Below, piece by piece: positions 62,745 to 64,000 of a DNA stretch of 64,000 nt. A program made the position numbers and the translations under genes. The DNA lies in the NCBI RefSeq assembly GCF_018070325.1, contig NZ_JAGPXY010000005.1, positions 62,001-126,000 on the forward strand, read 5' to 3'. This DNA comes from Micromonospora sp. H61 (lineage in GTDB: Bacteria > Actinomycetota > Actinomycetes > Mycobacteriales > Micromonosporaceae). Each line of letters begins with the position of its first letter. Position 1 is the first letter of the stretch. The notes under the pieces are model-generated. The model did no database searches. It was given only the letters and a program-made list of their open reading frames with translations, and was not told the DNA's origin.

Positions 62745-63659
62745 TCAGCGGCTGAGGCCGTCGACGAGACGTTCGGTGGCGAGGCAGGAGACGAGGCATC
62801 GTTCCTTTGCGTCGCCGCTCAGCCGGGCGGTCCAGTCGGTGAGGCCGCCGTCGCCGATCTCCAGGCCGCCGCCCAGGGCGGTGATCCGCAGGGCGCACCC
62901 CGTGTAGTAGCCGCGACCGCGAGACCGCTCCGGTTCGTCCACCAGCGGCACCACATCGCCGGCGAGCGCCGGTCGGACGGTGTCGGCCAGCCGCTCCCGG
63001 ATGACCCTGTTGTCGAAGGTGGTGACGTGCAGCTGTGGCGCGGCGGCCGGTGCCAGTTCGGCCAGGACGGTCCGCCAGTAGGTGAGGTGTCGGACCAGCA
63101 GTCGGGCCTGCGTGCCGCCCGAGCCGGTGTCCCGGGCGCTGGACACCAGGGCGAAGAGCCGGAAGTGCGCCGACGCGCCGCTGCCGAAATCCTGCGCCCG
63201 CAGCACCCGGTGGGCGGCGGCCAGGTGCACCTCGCTCTGTCGGCGCCGACGTACGGCCGCCTCGATGGCGAGGGCGTTGGTGGGGTCGCTCAGCACCTCG
63301 CTGGCGCGCATCGTGGTGACGATCCTGTTCTGGCTGACCGGTGCGACCGCCGAGCAGGTGCCGACCGGTACGACCGGCGACAGTTCCACTCCGGCGACGT
63401 CGGCGGGCAACAGTTGCCACATCCGGGCCTCCACCCGCGCGAGCACGCGCGGGTCGGCACGGGCCGGGCGGACGAAGCGGTCCTGGCCCCAGCGGCGTAC
63501 CACCTCGGGTGGGCGTACGATCGCCGCCCGGTCGCGGGCCACGCCCAACAGCAGAGTACGTAGGTCCGCGCCGGAGAGGCCGGCCAACGCGCTCCGCGTC
63601 CCGGCCGGCATCGCCGCCCACACCCGACGCTCCGCGCCCGGCAGTTCGTCGCCATCCAT
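62745..63659 (-). CDS. Conserved hypothetical protein, about 304 residues
   Basis: Not recognised. No signal peptide or membrane helix. It contains VVPVGTCSAVAPVSQNRIV, EVLSDPTNALAIEAAVRRRR, HLAAAHRVLRAQDFG, HFRLFALVSSARDTGSGGTQ and a C-terminal GGGLEIGDGGLTDWTARL. Host-like codon use and the unbroken, well-mixed composition indicate a real gene. ATG 63659; a GTG at 63677 is also possible, as neither has a clear ribosome site. Convergent with the antiporter pair. Confidence 0.65.
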   Translation of the reverse strand: MDGDELPGAERRVWAAMPAGTRSALAGLSGADLRTLLLGVARDRAAIVRPPEVVRRWGQDRFVRPARADPRVLARVEARMWQLLPADVAGVELSPVVPVGTCSAVAPVSQNRIVTTMRASEVLSDPTNALAIEAAVRRRRQSEVHLAAAHRVLRAQDFGSGASAHFRLFALVSSARDTGSGGTQARLLVRHLTYWRTVLAELAPAAAPQLHVTTFDNRVIRERLADTVRPALAGDVVPLVDEPERSRGRGYYTGCALRITALGGGLEIGDGGLTDWTARLSGDAKERCLVSCLATERLVDGLSR

Positions 63660-63799
63660 GGCGTCACCATGGCTCACTCGGCGCGACCGATCCATCGGTT
63701 TTGCGGCATGCCCGGTGATTCGTTCACGTCATCAGCTCGACAGCGTCAGCCGGAGGCACCCGCCCGCCCCGGGCGGTCGGCGCACCGCCGCCTGCCCTC

Positions 63800-63859
63800 G
63801 ATCACTTGATGGTCAGTAGCGGAAATCTCGGCGATCCAGCTACCCAACATCAAGTGATC
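63800..63859. repeat. Nested inverted repeat near the right edge
   Basis: GATCACTTGATG (63800-63811) and CATCAAGTGATC (63848-63859) match perfectly over 12 bp, with GTAGC/GCTAC forming an inner stem in the 36-nt spacer. The same outer-plus-inner layout appears at 14871-14945 with different sequence. It lies in a 273-bp divergent gap otherwise without features. Confidence 0.65.
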
Positions 63860-63932
63860 ATGGAGGTCCGGTGGTCAGTTGAACCCCCGTCTATGCTTCA
63901 CCGACGGTGCGAGCGTCAAACGGGGGACGGAC

Positions 63933-64000
63933 ATGATTGACACTGTCATCTTCGATGTTGGTGGGACCATTCTCGACGAGTCCCACGAGTTCGCTGCCTG
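63933..64000 (+). CDS. HAD-superfamily hydrolase, 5' end only
   Basis: The first 22 codons read MIDTVIFDVGGTILDESHE and continue past the window edge. The F-D-V-G-G-T-I motif is HAD motif I (D-x-G-G-T-x form), carrying the nucleophile Asp. Probably a phosphatase-like enzyme; substrate unknown. Confidence 0.7.
   Translation, partial: MIDTVIFDVGGTILDESHEFAA

Overview
The window reads as chromosomal DNA from a high-GC actinobacterium. Codon use, the gene complement (ECF41-type sigma factor, one-piece type B succinate dehydrogenase, class F sortase, DUF3516 helicase, HrpA, Tex) and several promoters with a TAGNNT -10 placed 6-8 nt before the start codon fit Micromonosporaceae (Micromonospora-like). 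The taxonomy is inference. No rRNA, tRNA or CRISPR array was seen.

1-13.2 kb is a cell-surface glycan locus. On the left lie a flippase cut by the window edge, a GT4 glycosyltransferase and a Wzy-like polymerase. A tightly overlapping plus-strand operon (3921-8438) encodes the three enzymes for UDP-N-acetyl-L-fucosamine (FnlA/FnlB/FnlC, i.e. CapE/F/G) plus a WbuB-like transferase. It runs head-on into a minus-strand operon (13156-8639) encoding PglC-, PglE-, PglD- and PglF-like proteins, which would make a UDP-di-N-acetylbacillosamine-type sugar and load its phosphosugar onto the lipid carrier. Together they suggest a Wzx/Wzy-assembled polymer primed by a diacetamido sugar and containing L-FucNAc.

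13.4-35.9 kb holds mostly housekeeping genes: a kinase-like APH protein, Tex with an unusual RGG tail, a dGTPase, an MBL-fold hydrolase, an exported penicillinase-fold protein, an SDR and a zinc alcohol dehydrogenase. Then come an FAD oxidoreductase with an ECF41-like sigma factor, the succinate dehydrogenase operon with a divergent LysR regulator, HrpA, a cytidine deaminase and a YciI protein.

36.0-40.1 kb is an iron-siderophore ABC importer behind a near-perfect iron box. It is followed by a large SGNH-fused acyltransferase, an unknown gene with an AT-rich operator, a DUF3516 helicase, TrmB, and a surface protein paired with a class F sortase.

About 48.98-51.9 kb is a visibly lower-GC island: two lines counted by hand give 50-53% GC, against about 80% in a neighbouring core gene. 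It truncates an alpha/beta hydrolase and carries small unknown ORFs, a membrane-anchored pentapeptide-type protein, a GntR regulator and two Cys-containing small proteins. It looks like the remnant of an integrative element; no integrase is visible.

51.9-64 kb returns to core genes: ABM, exonuclease III, PAC2 protein, a lytic-transglycosylase-like protein, EcsC, SGNH lipoprotein, aldehyde dehydrogenase, LLM flavin enzyme, a Na+/H+ antiporter translationally coupled to a UBP-type zinc finger, an unknown protein, and the start of a HAD hydrolase at the right edge.
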